Source of the DNA: Rhexocercosporidium sp. MPI-PUGE-AT-0058
Lineage: Eukaryota > Ascomycota > Leotiomycetes > Helotiales
NCBI GenBank assembly: GCA_020746875.1
Contig: JAGTJL010000008.1
Coordinates: forward strand, 1,426,001 to 1,490,000
DNA length: 64,000 nucleotides
Direction of reading: 5' to 3'
Shown here: positions 43,743-54,712 of the stretch, one piece after another
Layout of the letters: the number at the start of each line of letters is the position of its first letter
Numbering within the stretch: the first letter of the stretch is position 1
Notes under the pieces: model-generated
Databases searched by the model: none
Told to the model about the DNA's origin: nothing
What the model saw: only the letters and a program-made list of their open reading frames with translations
Program-made: the position numbers and the translations under genes

Positions 43743-44269
43743 TCAACCAAATGCCGGTGTCATCGAATAAGTGACAATAAGTTGATCCTTCGAATCCTTG
43801 AAGCACTATCAAATCACAACATATCAGTAAAAGTCCCACAAAGCAACCAAATGCAAAAGAGAAACGGAGTACCAAAACTCACCCTATGCAAATTCCCCAC
43901 AACCTCATCTAGCGCCGGCGCAAAACTAGAATTAACATACAAGAACACACTATCCATCTCTCCGACCTTCAGCACCCTCCTCAGATACGCAACCACGACC
44001 TCGAAGCGCTGCGAGCTCGAGATACTGCAGACCTGCTTCCGCAGCATCGGCGCGCTGCCCACGGCTTTGAAATGTACAGCGACTTTGGGCTTGGGAAAAT
44101 CGCCTGCTGTGGAGAGGGCTGTGGCTGCGTCGCGAGGCAGAGAGGTTAGAATCATGGACGAGGCTAGTGTGAGGGGAATGTCCGGGTCGTGGGATGCAGA
44201 ATCGGGGATCGCGTTGCTGTTTTCTGCTGGAGTGCTGGATCGTGAGGGGGTTGGGGATGGCGAGGACAT
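43743..44269 (-). CDS. ATG12: Ubiquitin-like autophagy protein Atg12
   Basis: Two minus-strand exons (43883-44269, 43743-43805) encode 149 residues. A disordered Ser/Pro-rich start ([16 protein letters not shown]) precedes the ubiquitin-like fold: [51 protein letters not shown]. The end, [12 protein letters not shown], has the C-terminal glycine by which Atg12 is joined to Atg5 by Atg7 and Atg10. The Atg12-Atg5 conjugate helps lipidate Atg8 in autophagosome formation. The gene is convergent with ECM31, 180 bases apart. The frame is open further upstream but the first ATG is at 44269. Confidence 0.93.
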
Positions 44270-44614
44270 TTTGGTGGTGGGTTTGTGGTGGTGTTGGGAT
44301 AGTTGAAAGATTGATGTTTGGAGTGGTGGGATACTTCGCAAGGCTGAAGACCGCGGAATCGCTAAAGCGGTCCCGAGTGAGGCTTCCGGCGACTTCAACT
44401 AAGAATGTTTATTAGAATTGGCTCTAGGGCGCGCCATGTTGGAACTTTGCACGAAAGTGCCAGCAAAGTTGTTGCGCAACCAAACAATGTTTGTTATTGA
44501 ATGTCTGAGTGATAAATATGACTTATGCTTTCTAGAAGTCATGGTGAGCAATTCTTTCTATTACACAATGTACTGTACAAGCTAGTTCTACAAACACGAT
44601 ATGGTTCTTGTACT
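44270..44614. other. Intergenic between ATG12 and ICP55
   Basis: About 345 bases between the ATG12 start and the ICP55 stop. It must contain the ATG12 promoter. No gene seen. Confidence 0.5.
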
Positions 44615-46201
44615 TCAATCCCGTAATGCCTCGATATCTACAACCTCCTTGACGGCCTCTGTAGTCAAAATGAGTGGTGAGTCATCCTGGACGCAAACAC
44701 TGTCTTCTATTCTGATACCCATGCCTCTGAAATGTGCTGGCCATCTTTCATCATCTGGAACATATATTCCTGGCTCGATAGTAACACAGTGACCGGCCTT
44801 CAGCGGTATCGAGCGAGGATATCCAGGGCAGTCATGAACATCTAGCCCGACGTAGTGCCCAACATGATGAGGGAAGAGAACATCCATGGCGTCCCCACTC
44901 ATATTGAAGCCTAGAGACTTAAGTCCCTCTTTCAGCCCATGCTCTGTAATCTGATGGATCTTATCCAGTGTCATGTTTGAGCTCTCTCTGCAGAGTGATA
45001 CACTGCTCCTCTGAACTCGTAGTACAGCTTCGTAAAGGTCCTTTTGGGGATCGGAGAATTTCCCATTGATAGGCCAGGACCTTGTGATATCTGTAATGTA
45101 ACCACCATACTCTCCACCCGCATCCACTAGGACGATTTGGCCGTCTCGAAGCACATCATTATTTCGGACATAATGAATACTCAAAGCATTACTGCCTCCA
45201 GCAATAACGGGAATATATGCAGTCGTGTCACAACCACATACTTTGAAATCGTAGTCCAGGAAAGCTGCTAGATCCTTCTCTTTCGTCCACTCTCGGCGCA
45301 TTGCGTTAGTGATTGCCCTTCCAGAGTATTTTCCAGCAAGTCGCATATTTGTAACCTCAGCTTCGCTCTTGATAATCCTCAGTTCATGCATCAATGGCTT
45401 GAGCGGCTTGATTTTGCTGTCTTTTATCATCTTTTGGAATTCGTTTGGTGGTGCATCTTGGTTCCGAAAGAAAAGCCCAAACCCCGAGCACTTTGCTATA
45501 TCGGTATAGATTTCACTTGCACCTGCAATCAAAGGTGGGAGGAGAGTGTGCAACTGGTTGATGTCACCCGACTACTTTCATCAGCACTTGCTCAGAAGTT
45601 TGAAGAGGTAGACGAACCTCGTCCGCATTGAACACATCTAACGCCGCTTGTTCGCCAGATCGTGCCCCTTCCCATTGTTCTGCTTTTGGATCCTTGGGTC
45701 GGAGAAAAAGGTGGAAAGTATAATCTGCAGAGGATCCCACTCGCTGGATGACAGCTACTGCCTCTGGTTCATTGAATCCAGTCAAGTATAAGAAGTTTGG
45801 TTCTTGGTGAAATTCGTAGAAGACGGCTCCTGATCGGTATTTCGTATTAGATGAAGCCAAGATAGCTATTCCATTGGCAGGTAGACTGGCAGCAAGCTTT
45901 GCTCGTCGGTCAGCATATTCCTGGGCTGTGATGCCAGGAGTTACTGGGGGAAAATGTTAATCATTATCATTCAGAGTTGACCTAGGTACATACTTTCTCC
46001 GGGCCTTAAGATATGCGGATGTGTTTCATAAACAGGTTGTCCAAATTGGAGATCCGCTGCGGATACTGAGGCGTATGTTCTTCGAGATTGGGTTGTGGTG
46101 CGACTTCTCACTGCAGACGCAAGAATTTGGGCTGGATATCTTGCACGGGAGGGTTGGAATGCTTTGTGCAATTGCTGCAAGACAGGTCTCCGGAGTTTCA
46201 T
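44615..46201 (-). CDS. ICP55: Mitochondrial intermediate-cleaving aminopeptidase Icp55
   Basis: Three minus-strand exons (45994-46201, 45618-45943, 44615-45571) give 496 residues. The basic, Ser/Arg-rich N-terminus (MKLRRPVLQQLHKAFQPSRA) is a mitochondrial presequence. The pita-bread metallopeptidase domain has the five metal ligands: two Asp (VDAGGEYGGYITDITRSWP), His (HHVGHYVGLDVHD), Glu (TIEPGIYV) and Glu (IRIEDS). The N-terminal aminopeptidase-P domain begins ITPGITAQEYADRRAKL. Icp55 removes one residue from proteins already cut by the mitochondrial processing peptidase, stabilising them against the N-end rule. It is the yeast counterpart of XPNPEP3. The gene is divergent from the DBF4-like gene with about 500 bases between. 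Confidence 0.93.
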
Positions 46202-46702
46202 GGCTTGAAGAGTATTCGCGAATGCGCTTATAAGAACAGGATGAAAGGCAAAATATCATATCATGGCGTGTGAACTAGAAGCACTGTGTAAAAGTTCCCA
46301 ATCTCGAATCATAGTCAATCAAGCATAATTAAGTTATGTTGCGCGCATAAATGTGGTGCAAGCTTTGTCAGCGGGACGTTGCTGGGTGGTCCACCAACGC
46401 GTTCTGCTTTTCCTGTGGTGGGTCCGAGCACACTGACTGCTTGTTGACCTTGAACCCGCCTTGAACCTTCGAATCCAAACATCCAGGATCCCCAAGACGA
46501 GTGCTCCTTATCCCTCCACGCTCCTTGACTTGTGTAGTCGCGCCGTTTGCAACCTATTCACTACGACTAAAGCATCATTCCTCCCCCAATGTCTTTATAA
46601 TCCTCGCTTGAAGCTGGTTGGACGTACACTGTCGCGTGTACACCCCCACTCCACTCACTCCATCACTGTGTGAAGCTGCCTGAAGCTTAGGAATACCTTC
46701 AT
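46202..46702. other. Divergent promoter region, ICP55 and DBF4-like gene
   Basis: About 500 bases between the two starts, with an ACGCGT at 46397-46402 and a CT/AC-rich leader before 46703. No gene. Confidence 0.5.
46397..46402 (+). promoter_or_regulatory. MluI cell-cycle box (ACGCGT)
   Basis: A perfect ACGCGT lies about 300 bases upstream of the DBF4-like start, the kind of site bound by MBF for G1/S expression in yeasts. It could also affect the divergent ICP55 gene. Pattern only. Confidence 0.45.
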
Positions 46703-48888
46703 ATGGCAGCAGTATCGATATCACCCTTGCCTCTCACTCTATCCACCATGTCAGGGAAGAGAGTGCCCCTATCCAGCAACCCCAATGCCGTCAATTCGCC
46801 CTACAGAGCAGTGGCAGCTGCTGCATCCAAGCAGAAACGATCCTATGCCACAATCCAACGCGAAGAAGCGTATGGCCAACCACCGCCGGCTAAGAAGCAG
46901 ATGCTCGAGAACTACCAGACAATCAGAACGCCGCCTCGTCAACAATTGAACCAGAATTCTGTTGAAGGACGTGTGTTTACCCGAAAGTCCAATGCCTCTC
47001 AGCAGTCCGCGTTCGAACGGAAACTGGTTGCGGTCAGGGAGAAGCCCCAGCAGACCGTCACCAAGACGGACAAGACAACTGAAGAGAACTTGGATACCAT
47101 ACGACAATGGCAGAAGCATTACAGGAAGATTTTCCCTACCTTCGTCTTCTACTTTGAGAGTATCTCGGAGGAGGTGCGTATTAAGTATACGAAGCAAGTA
47201 GTTGCACTGGGAGCAGTAAGTCTTGAACCGTGGTTTCCCCCTCATGAATCTGAGTACTAAGAATCATTGTAGCGCGAAGAAAAGTTCTTCTCGAACGCAG
47301 TAACCCATGTTGTGACAACTCGATCCATCCCTCCAGCTCAACCAAGTAACTCGACAGAAGCTCCCATTACTTCTTCGACCAACGATTCGCAAAATAGCCA
47401 GCTTCAGACGATCAACCCCTCCCTTCTAGACCGGTCATCAGAATCAGCAAACACACATTCCGACTTGGGTGGAAGGGGAAAATTCACTTTCGAGGCACCA
47501 ATCAACCGAAGATTGGCACCGCATGGCCAAGATGGAGATATTAGGAGACAACAAGGTCGCAATGCAGATGTTTTGTATAGAGCCCGGGAATTGGGCATGA
47601 AAATATGGGCACTGGAGAAATTACAACGAATGATGAGTGCTATGTTTGATGCGGAAACAGGACAAGCAAACCATGGACACAACACCAGGAGCAATTCAGT
47701 GTCAACAACACTTCCTAGAACAGCACGTGAGGCGGATCTCTCGCAGCTGCTGCGTAATGAGAGGATCAATGGACCTTCAGATCGTGATCCAACGGTGGCA
47801 ACCAAGGAGATCACACTTTTCAAAGGCCCCTTCATCTACATTCACGATATTGATGAGAAGCAACGGCCAATAATGGTTAGAGAGTATGCCAAAGTAGCAC
47901 ACAAAGAGGATGGTGATTGGCCACAATTCCGAAGCGTGGCTAACGGCAAATGCCCCTTCGTTGAGGAGGTTGACTACAGTCAACGAGAAGCCGAGAAAGA
48001 GAAAGAAGCGATTCGGCTTCAGAGGCAGCAGGAAAAGGAGAAGGCAATGATTCCACGGACTCGTGCCGCAACCGCCGTGCAAGCAGCCAGAATGCAACCT
48101 CCGAAGGTCACTGGTAAGCGAACGCTATCTGAAATGGACAATGCCTCAAATCGGAACGTCACCGTCTCAACTAAGCAAACCAATCCATTTGCTCCTAGTA
48201 ACAGCACGTTTTCACAAAAGACGGAACATGAGGCTTCTTCTCGGGGCAATCAGAACGCTTTCGTCAGCCGTGCTGGTGCCGGTCGACTTTTTGGAGGTGA
48301 GCCTGTCGCATCAGGACTTCAGCCATCAAATATCACATCTGCTATCAGATCCACTATGATCTCCTCTACTGCAGCTCAACCAGGAGCTAAAGCTGGAACT
48401 AGTAAGGAGGTCCACGGTCTGCAAAGAAAGGTTCTCGAGAAGAACAGTGGTGGCCCTGGCTCACACGGATTGACAAGCTCTCATCGTATGACCGACATTG
48501 TTGGCGCTGCTAGAGAGGAAATGGTCCGACCGTCTAGATTGCGAGCACAGGATAAAATGACTCTGATTGAGGAGGACATTGATCCCTCTGAAGCCGAGGA
48601 CACTGCAAGAAAAGTTGAAGCTACTCGAAAAGCAAAGGCTGTTCAACAGAGGAAACTCGAGAAGCGGGATCCAAAACCTGGATACTGTGAGAACTGTCAG
48701 GATAAGTTCGAAGACTTTGATGAGGTATGGTGACCCAACCGCTGACCAACAAGATACAATGCTAACATATATTTCAGCACGTCTTGTCTCGAAAGCATCG
48801 AAAGTTCGCTGAGAAGCCTGAGAACTGGAAGGAGCTTGACGCCTTATTGAAGCAGCTTATCCGGCCTCTTCGTGAGGCCGCCTATTGA
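46703..48888 (+). CDS. DBF4: Dbf4/nimO-like regulatory subunit of Cdc7 kinase
   Basis: Three exons (46703-47215, 47273-48724, 48778-48888) encode 691 residues; a second in-frame ATG at 46748 is an alternative start. Three Dbf4 motifs are seen. Motif N is a BRCT-like block at about 140-190 (FPTFVFYFESISEEVRIKY and SNAVTHVVTTRS). Motif M is at about 356-380 (GPFIYIHDIDEKQRPIMVREY). The C-terminal zinc finger has Cys643, Cys646, His656 and His662 (GYCENCQDKF and HVLSRKHRKFA) and is split by intron 2. Dbf4 activates Cdc7, which phosphorylates MCM to fire replication origins; the Aspergillus counterpart is nimO. The regions between motifs are disordered and charged. An MCB site upstream fits S-phase expression. 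Confidence 0.92.
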
Positions 48889-51518
48889 AACGAAACACTC
48901 TCATGCCTTGACGGCTACACCAAACGGACCATTGGGTGTTAAGTCCAGAGCCCAACGTATAATGAAACCTACATAATCCTCATATCGGCGTCCCGGGAAA
49001 GGTGTTCTGGAGGTTGTGGTACGAGCCTACTTTTTGGTCACGTACAATCTGCTTTTTCGCTTCTTGTTTGTTTCCCCGGCTTTGCAACTATACCATACCA
49101 AGCTTCTTCGACGCATTTCAGCCAGGCTTGCGCGCATTTTGGGCAGGAGCGAGCATTCATTGATTGCTCTGTTTTTTGTGGGAGGGAAACTTGCATTTAC
49201 ATGGGCGCTTTCTGTCTCTTCGTCTCTTCATCTCATCCGTCCAATCATCCTTCCATCAGCTCGCGTGTTTACTGGGAAGGGAAGCAGGGTGCCTACTTTC
49301 TAGCTTGCTTGTTGTCTACCTTCGTACGATACCTGTCTGTCTGTGTCTGTGTATACATGCTGTGCTGGTCCAACCCATCAGCGAGGAAAGGGAAACGCCA
49401 AAAAAGGGACTGAAAAGAATGGAAAGGATAGGGAAGGCGTGTTTGTTGTGATCTTTTCGGTGTAGATACAGAATTTGCGGTCTTCACATGAAAAATTACA
49501 GAAGAAACGATTTAACAATCTTGCTCTTACCCCGTCCGTCTCTTGTGTATTACCTCGGTGAACACTAGTTGCATGGCGTTGGCATTGGCATTGCCATGGG
49601 CCATGAATGACATACATGTGATTGATGATTCGAACTTGACGTTCATACATTACTCGCAGCGTGCAGTAGGTCAGACGATATCCGGGCCCTACTGCGAATC
49701 CACTTATTTCTTGTAACTGAACTAACTACTGTACCTGCTAGCCGTCTAGCTTGAGATGGAATCCCGGCTCTAGGTAAGTCCCAACGGTGCAGCAATTCCT
49801 AGTCCTACTATCAGGTCTAGTTCTGATTCTAGCTCTCGTTCTAGCGAAGTGAGATGGATCTAACGGGGTAGTAGTCCCGCATTGGGAAGCGCGGCTCAAA
49901 GAAACTTTATAGACGAGACTGGGGAGGGTTCCGGGAGAGGGAGAGGAGTTGGTTGGCTGCTTGGCTGCTTGGTGAAATTACCTGCGCTGCTACTTTTCTT
50001 AGTATTTTTGCTTTTGCTTCTGAGGATCTGTTCTTCCTAAGCGCATTAGCAGTGCGCTGTAGACGGGACGGGAGGGGGTTTCGGAGGAAATGGGGAGATT
50101 TTGTCGGGGATAAGCTGGAGTTGGATGTAGATATGGATATGTACGTGAGTGAGTGAGTGAGTGGGTGGGTTTTCAGGAGGAAGGTGTACCATCATCTAAG
50201 GAGGGAGACGTTTCCTTCCCGGTAAGAGTCTTGGTTGTCGATCTTTTATTCCCTTTCCGAAGCTCTAGGTAAGTGATTTCCTTTTGAAGCTGCTCGGCTG
50301 GCCCTCGGCACGGAGTAAGCTCTCCTTTCTTGTTGATCTTTGTCTGATATGCTTTTTGCTGTATTACTCTGCGAGAAACTCCTCCAAAGGAAGTACATAC
50401 TTTGACCTCTTGAGATGCACACGTCCCTTACTTACCTGATGACGGATAACTGCTTCTTTATGACTGACTGACTCACGTTCTTGACTTCTCTTCGTCTCTT
50501 CGTAGTCATGCTAAAAAAAAGAAAAGGATGAAGCAAACCTTATCTCACAAGACACCCAGGTATCAGCCAGCCACAGCCTGATGGCATTCCTAATTGAATC
50601 CGGCTTGCAGGGTTAGGCAGGTAACGAGTCCGTCAATCCACAGCCTTCTAGGTCTAAACTGGAATGATTTCGCAATCCGGTCCAACAATTAAGCCGCAGC
50701 CTTACGGGCGTACTGTACTGTCCGCGTTCCCTCCACGAATATACTAAGTAACATTAAACTTTCTCCATGTCTTGTCTTAGGTGCTAGCCGATAGGTCAGC
50801 GTGTACGACCAAAACACCAAACCAGCCAACCACACACTTTGCCCGTTCTCTCGGGAGGACTGAAGCGCCGGGTTTAAGTTGCTTTAAGTGTTGTGGATAA
50901 GGTAGCACGGTCTGTGGCTTGACGAGGCGTCTTGAACATCACTCAAGAGGGATCGGATTGGAGGGGATGGAGGAGGACGAGGACCTTGAATTGCTTGCCT
51001 TTTCTTCTTTGGTGGGATATTGACTTTGTTTGGGATTACCAATCTAATTGTATGTATTGATGAGATGCATGGTCCTGTACTGTAGGTGGGGTGCAGGTGG
51101 CTCGAGTCAGTTGCAGTGGATGTAAGGTTGGGGAAATAGATTGTGGCTTGAAGGATTGAGGGTTGGTGGAAGATACGGTGAGAAAATACAACTTAAGATA
51201 GGTAATTTGATGACATGCTCTGGCGAGAAAGAGGCGGATTTGAAGGTGGACGGAGGAGGAGGACTAGTATCCTAGCTTCAATCGCATCGAGCTCGAAGAG
51301 CTTATGGTGGAAGCTGTGATGGAAGCTATGGTTATGTTAGGCGAGGAGTAGATGGTGGAGGTTGTACAGTGTGAGAGGCGTTGGTCTGGATGGTGTTCTA
51401 GAAGCCACATCCTGCCATCTCGAAAAGAATGCGAGAATTGATGCGCTGGAAGCGAGGAGGTGTTCGTAGATCAGATCATCCCTGGAGATCAGACGCCTTT
51501 TTCTTCATCTTTTTCTTT
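48889..51518. other. Long gene-free stretch, left part
   Basis: About 2.6 kb after the DBF4-like gene without a supportable coding sequence. Open frames are short and overlapping. It contains CTAG-rich patches near 49740-49860 and a (GTGA)n run at 50146-50170. A transcribed non-coding RNA is possible but not shown. Confidence 0.4.
50146..50170. repeat. (GTGA)n microsatellite
   Basis: A run of about five GTGA units changing into GTGG units. Simple sequence in gene-free DNA. Confidence 0.8.
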
Positions 51519-51567
51519 GGGGCCAGCTAAATCTACATGCTCGAATAGCTAAATCCACATGCCAAGT
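51519..51567 (+). repeat. Left terminal inverted repeat
   Basis: 49 bp, identical over its full length to the reverse complement of 52252-52300. It begins GGGGCCAGCT and holds two tandem copies of AGCTAAATCYACATGC separated by TCGAAT. Confidence 0.9.
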
Positions 51568-52251
51568 AAATCGCTTATTCTAGAGTGACTTGGCTCGTAT
51601 ACGTATTAACCTCGCTTCTCCTAGTAATTAGTAAGGGACGACGAGGCAATTCAATGCAAGGGCTTGTATTTTATGAAAATTATTACATAAGGCTATGTTT
51701 TGATTTTATAGCCTTACTTTGAGCCTCACTATGTACAGCTCCTCCTTCGATTACCATCACCACTATTATTACACTTTAGGTATATGCAAAAGATAATGCT
51801 ATGCCTTCGCTCGCCGCGACTCGAATTCGACTCGATTACCGACCCCAACCCAGGAGGAATTTCACTCCGGAGGTATTATGGCCAGAGTAAGAGTAGAAAG
51901 CGATGCAATTGACGGTGTGCCCTGAGCGAACAGTCGTTTGTAATATCTTGAGATGAGCTAGAAGTCAGATAGGATTTTAGGCTTTGCCATATAGCTTCTA
52001 TCTACCTTCTAGATGCACTCCACTCCTGCAACTGCTGGGATAGAGACGAGAAGAGAAGAGATAACAGAGGTAACAAGCGATAGAAAGAAAGAAGCAACCG
52101 AGGAGGAGAGTAGCCTTTATATAATTAGTTGTGTATATTTATGTCTTGTTATCCACTTCTAAGTTATACATTAGTGGTCCTTGCGTTACAGTAATAAATT
52201 TGCCTAGGAAGCGAGATTTCTTGATGCACACCCTCGGTTTCGGCACTAAAA

Positions 52252-52300
52252 ACTTGGCATGTGGATTTAGCTATTCGAGCATGTAGATTTAGCTGGCCCC
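52252..52300 (-). repeat. Right terminal inverted repeat
   Basis: 49 bp, a perfect reverse-complement partner of 51519-51567. Pairing stops cleanly at both sides, which sets the element boundaries. Confidence 0.9.
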
Positions 52301-54087
52301 TTTTCTTTTTGTTTTAACATACCATACGTACTCATGGCATAAGCATAAAGAACGGAGGTTTGAGAACTGCATTCTAGAACGCCCGGTCTCAGCTTAGAAG
52401 TAAGGAGCGAGCGAAGCTCCGGTTCCACAGAATTTTGTTGGAGTTACAGATGCGCCTTCTCGAAGGGAGGCTGACACGGGATGGAATGGGAAGTTACTTG
52501 TTCATGTAGTCTTGCTTCGTTGTCTTTTGTTGGACTGGTGGGTGAGTGGGTTTGTTGGTAATGCGATGCAGGTACGCGATTTTCCTGATGCGAGCCCTTG
52601 CAGACGACACGTGGAAACGTGGAAACGAGGAAAGGGAGGAAGCATGTCTTAGGCGGGGAAGATGGAATGTGATGAATCTGATTCAAATGCAACTTACTCT
52701 GCAAGCGAGAACTGCGGGAATAACAGAAAACTTACTGGTCGTCATATTCGTCCTTGGGTAAAGCATTTCGGGAAGCGATGATGACGATCAGGGTTCGAGG
52801 GTTCGGCAACGGCGGAATATGTGATAAATTGTTTAAGGTTAATATTCCTTGCGAGGCGGTAAGAGTGTGTTTGGGTTTGCATAATAAGACGGCGATAAGT
52901 TTCCTTTTTGCAACCGGGTTTCCTTTTCTGACAAGTGATGTTCGTCTCAGTCTCAGGCTTGATGTCCTTTTATTTTTGGAATATATCTGCCACTTGTAAG
53001 GTTTATGTGTGTTTGATTTGACTGTGGTTTTTGACATGAAAGAGGTGATGAGCAGGATATACCGCCAGATGAAACGACAAGGCGCTGTCTCACCTGGACC
53101 CTTCCGGGAATGTATGTCCGATGAGATATGGGGTAGATATTTCACTGCTCGCTTGCTCGCACAGACAGACTGTCCCGTAATGGAATGCCGAACAACTTCC
53201 TGCTCACCGCACTTATGACAGAACATTATGGAGACCGATGATCGATGATCGATCGGATAGGTGCTGTATAGGATGTTTGGGGAAAGATAGATGACGGGTG
53301 CATAGATTCCGTAACTGCGTCGAATGGTAGCGCGTTGCTTTATCTAGGATAGATATAGACGGTGAGGATTGCAATCAGTGCAGGGGGAGATGGAATTGGT
53401 ACTTAGTATATTGATGTACTGTATAGTAGAGGGTGCCTGGCGAGCTTACTAACATCGTGCAAGATTGCCTGGTTATTGGATGGGTTCTCGGCAAGCAGGA
53501 CTGTTTTGTTTTGTTTGCATGAGCTTGCATGAGCTGTCTTCTGGTGGTGGGTGGTGGTGTTTGGAAGTAGTCCTTCAGGATCTCGATCTCCAATTCTTTC
53601 CCCTTGTTGATGATTAATCCTGGATGATAGTCTCCGGGATTGATTGTGATAACGGAGAAAAACCGGAGAGGAGGATGCTCTATTCCTGGAGAGTGGGGCT
53701 TATTGAAGACACTTGATGCTTTGAATGGAAGAGAAGAGAAGAGAAGAGCAGGACTTTGAAATCGATAACAGACTATTGATTCAACTCGTCCAGCGCCCAA
53801 ACTAGAAGCATCAGCGTTTGTCAGTAGTGGCAAGTCCCGCATCTGAGTACTCAATTAAGACTTTGATGGTTGAAGGGGTTGTCTGCAGGAATTCTTCAAT
53901 CATTTGCTCTGCCTCTCGCTTCCCTCAGCCCGCACCCGGCCTGCTCCAGACAGAGACAGAGGGAGCGCTCGGCTATCCTTCGGGTAGTACGAAAGTACGA
54001 AAGTTACAGTAGGTACGGAATACAGGACTTGTACTTCTACAAGAAGTAAGTAGCGCCCGCGCCAGCACCAGCCCCAAATAATCTGAA

Positions 54088-54158
54088 GCCCCGCCCCGCC
54101 CCGCTCCGCCCCAGCCCCCTCCCCTCCCTCCCTCCCCTCTCCTCTCCTCCCCTCCCCT
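54088..54158. repeat. C-rich tract, G-quadruplex-capable on the minus strand
   Basis: About 70 bases almost purely C and T on the plus strand. The minus strand has more than eight runs of three or more G spaced by one to six bases, which meets the usual G-quadruplex rule several times over. It lies about 1.4 kb before the kinase start. Confidence 0.8.
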
Positions 54159-54330
54159 GTCCATGCCATGTGTTGCCCCTGTCCATCATCCATCATCCAT
54201 CACTCGCCCACGCGCGCCCCCAGCTCCACCATTTCCTTTGTGCCATGTGCCATGTGCCATGTGTGCCAACCTGCCAGATGCCATGCCATGCCCTGGTACG
54301 AAACGGTGGGATTCAAGAGCATCATCAGAG

Positions 54331-54420
54331 AGCGACAGCAGCAGCAGCAGCAGCGACAGCATATGCAACAGCAACAGCAACATCATCTGCATCTGCATCT
54401 GCATCCGCATCAGCATCAAC
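54331..54420. repeat. CAG/CAA and CATCTG tandem repeats
   Basis: Five consecutive AGC units, then CAACAG units, then CATCTG and CATCAG units. One plus frame would read Gln/His, but there is no gene context. Confidence 0.75.
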
Positions 54421-54484
54421 ACTACTACCTATTCCTGAGCAAGACGCCGGCATTCATTGTCTCAACAGTGAGCTGGGCATCCAC

Positions 54485-54506
54485 CCATCCATCCATCCAT
54501 CCATCC
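54485..54506. repeat. (CCAT)n microsatellite
   Basis: About five CCAT units in tandem in gene-free DNA. Confidence 0.8.
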
Positions 54507-54662
54507 TGCAAGTACCCAGCTAGGTACTTCAACGGCACCCTGAAATCTACTGTACCATATCCTCTGCAGGATCCTGACTGGCCAAAACACCGGGCTGCCT
54601 GCGGTTCAGGGTTCAGAACTGCTATCGGCAGGGAAGCAGTAGGCCGTCGTGGATTGGTGCTA

Positions 54663-54712
54663 CAAGGAGTACGAAGTACAGTCCTGTACTGTACAGTACT
54701 GTACTTTGTACT
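54663..54712. repeat. GTACTGTACAGTAC palindrome cluster
   Basis: Repeated GTACTGTA/TACAGTAC units form a perfect 14-bp palindrome with further half copies on both sides. Similar short units occur near 27966-28010 and 63003-63021. Confidence 0.6.

Larger units (their letters stand above)
51519..52300. mobile_element. Non-autonomous inverted-repeat element (MITE-like)
   Basis: A 782-bp segment bounded by perfect 49-bp inverted repeats, 51519-51567 and 52252-52300. The ends read GGGGCCAGCT inward. Directly outside both ends stands TTTTCTTT, which would be an 8-bp target-site duplication as made by hAT-type transposases, although the flanks are T-rich and this could be partly chance. Inside each repeat the unit AGCTAAATCYACATGC occurs twice in tandem. 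The interior is AT-rich, has small hairpins (for example TAAGGCTAT/ATAGCCTTA near 51690-51715), and codes for nothing. It would need a transposase supplied elsewhere. Perfect identity of the ends suggests recent insertion or selection on the ends. Confidence 0.82.

Noticed and set aside
52732..53226. Minus-strand frame beginning MFCHKCGEQEV, like the first half of a zinc ribbon
   Set aside because: There is no second Cys-x-x-Cys pair, and the rest of the 164 residues is basic, low-information sequence.
53375..53854. 159-codon minus-strand frame in the gene-free block
   Set aside because: No recognisable motif, no splice-consistent partners, and it overlaps simple sequence; treated as chance.
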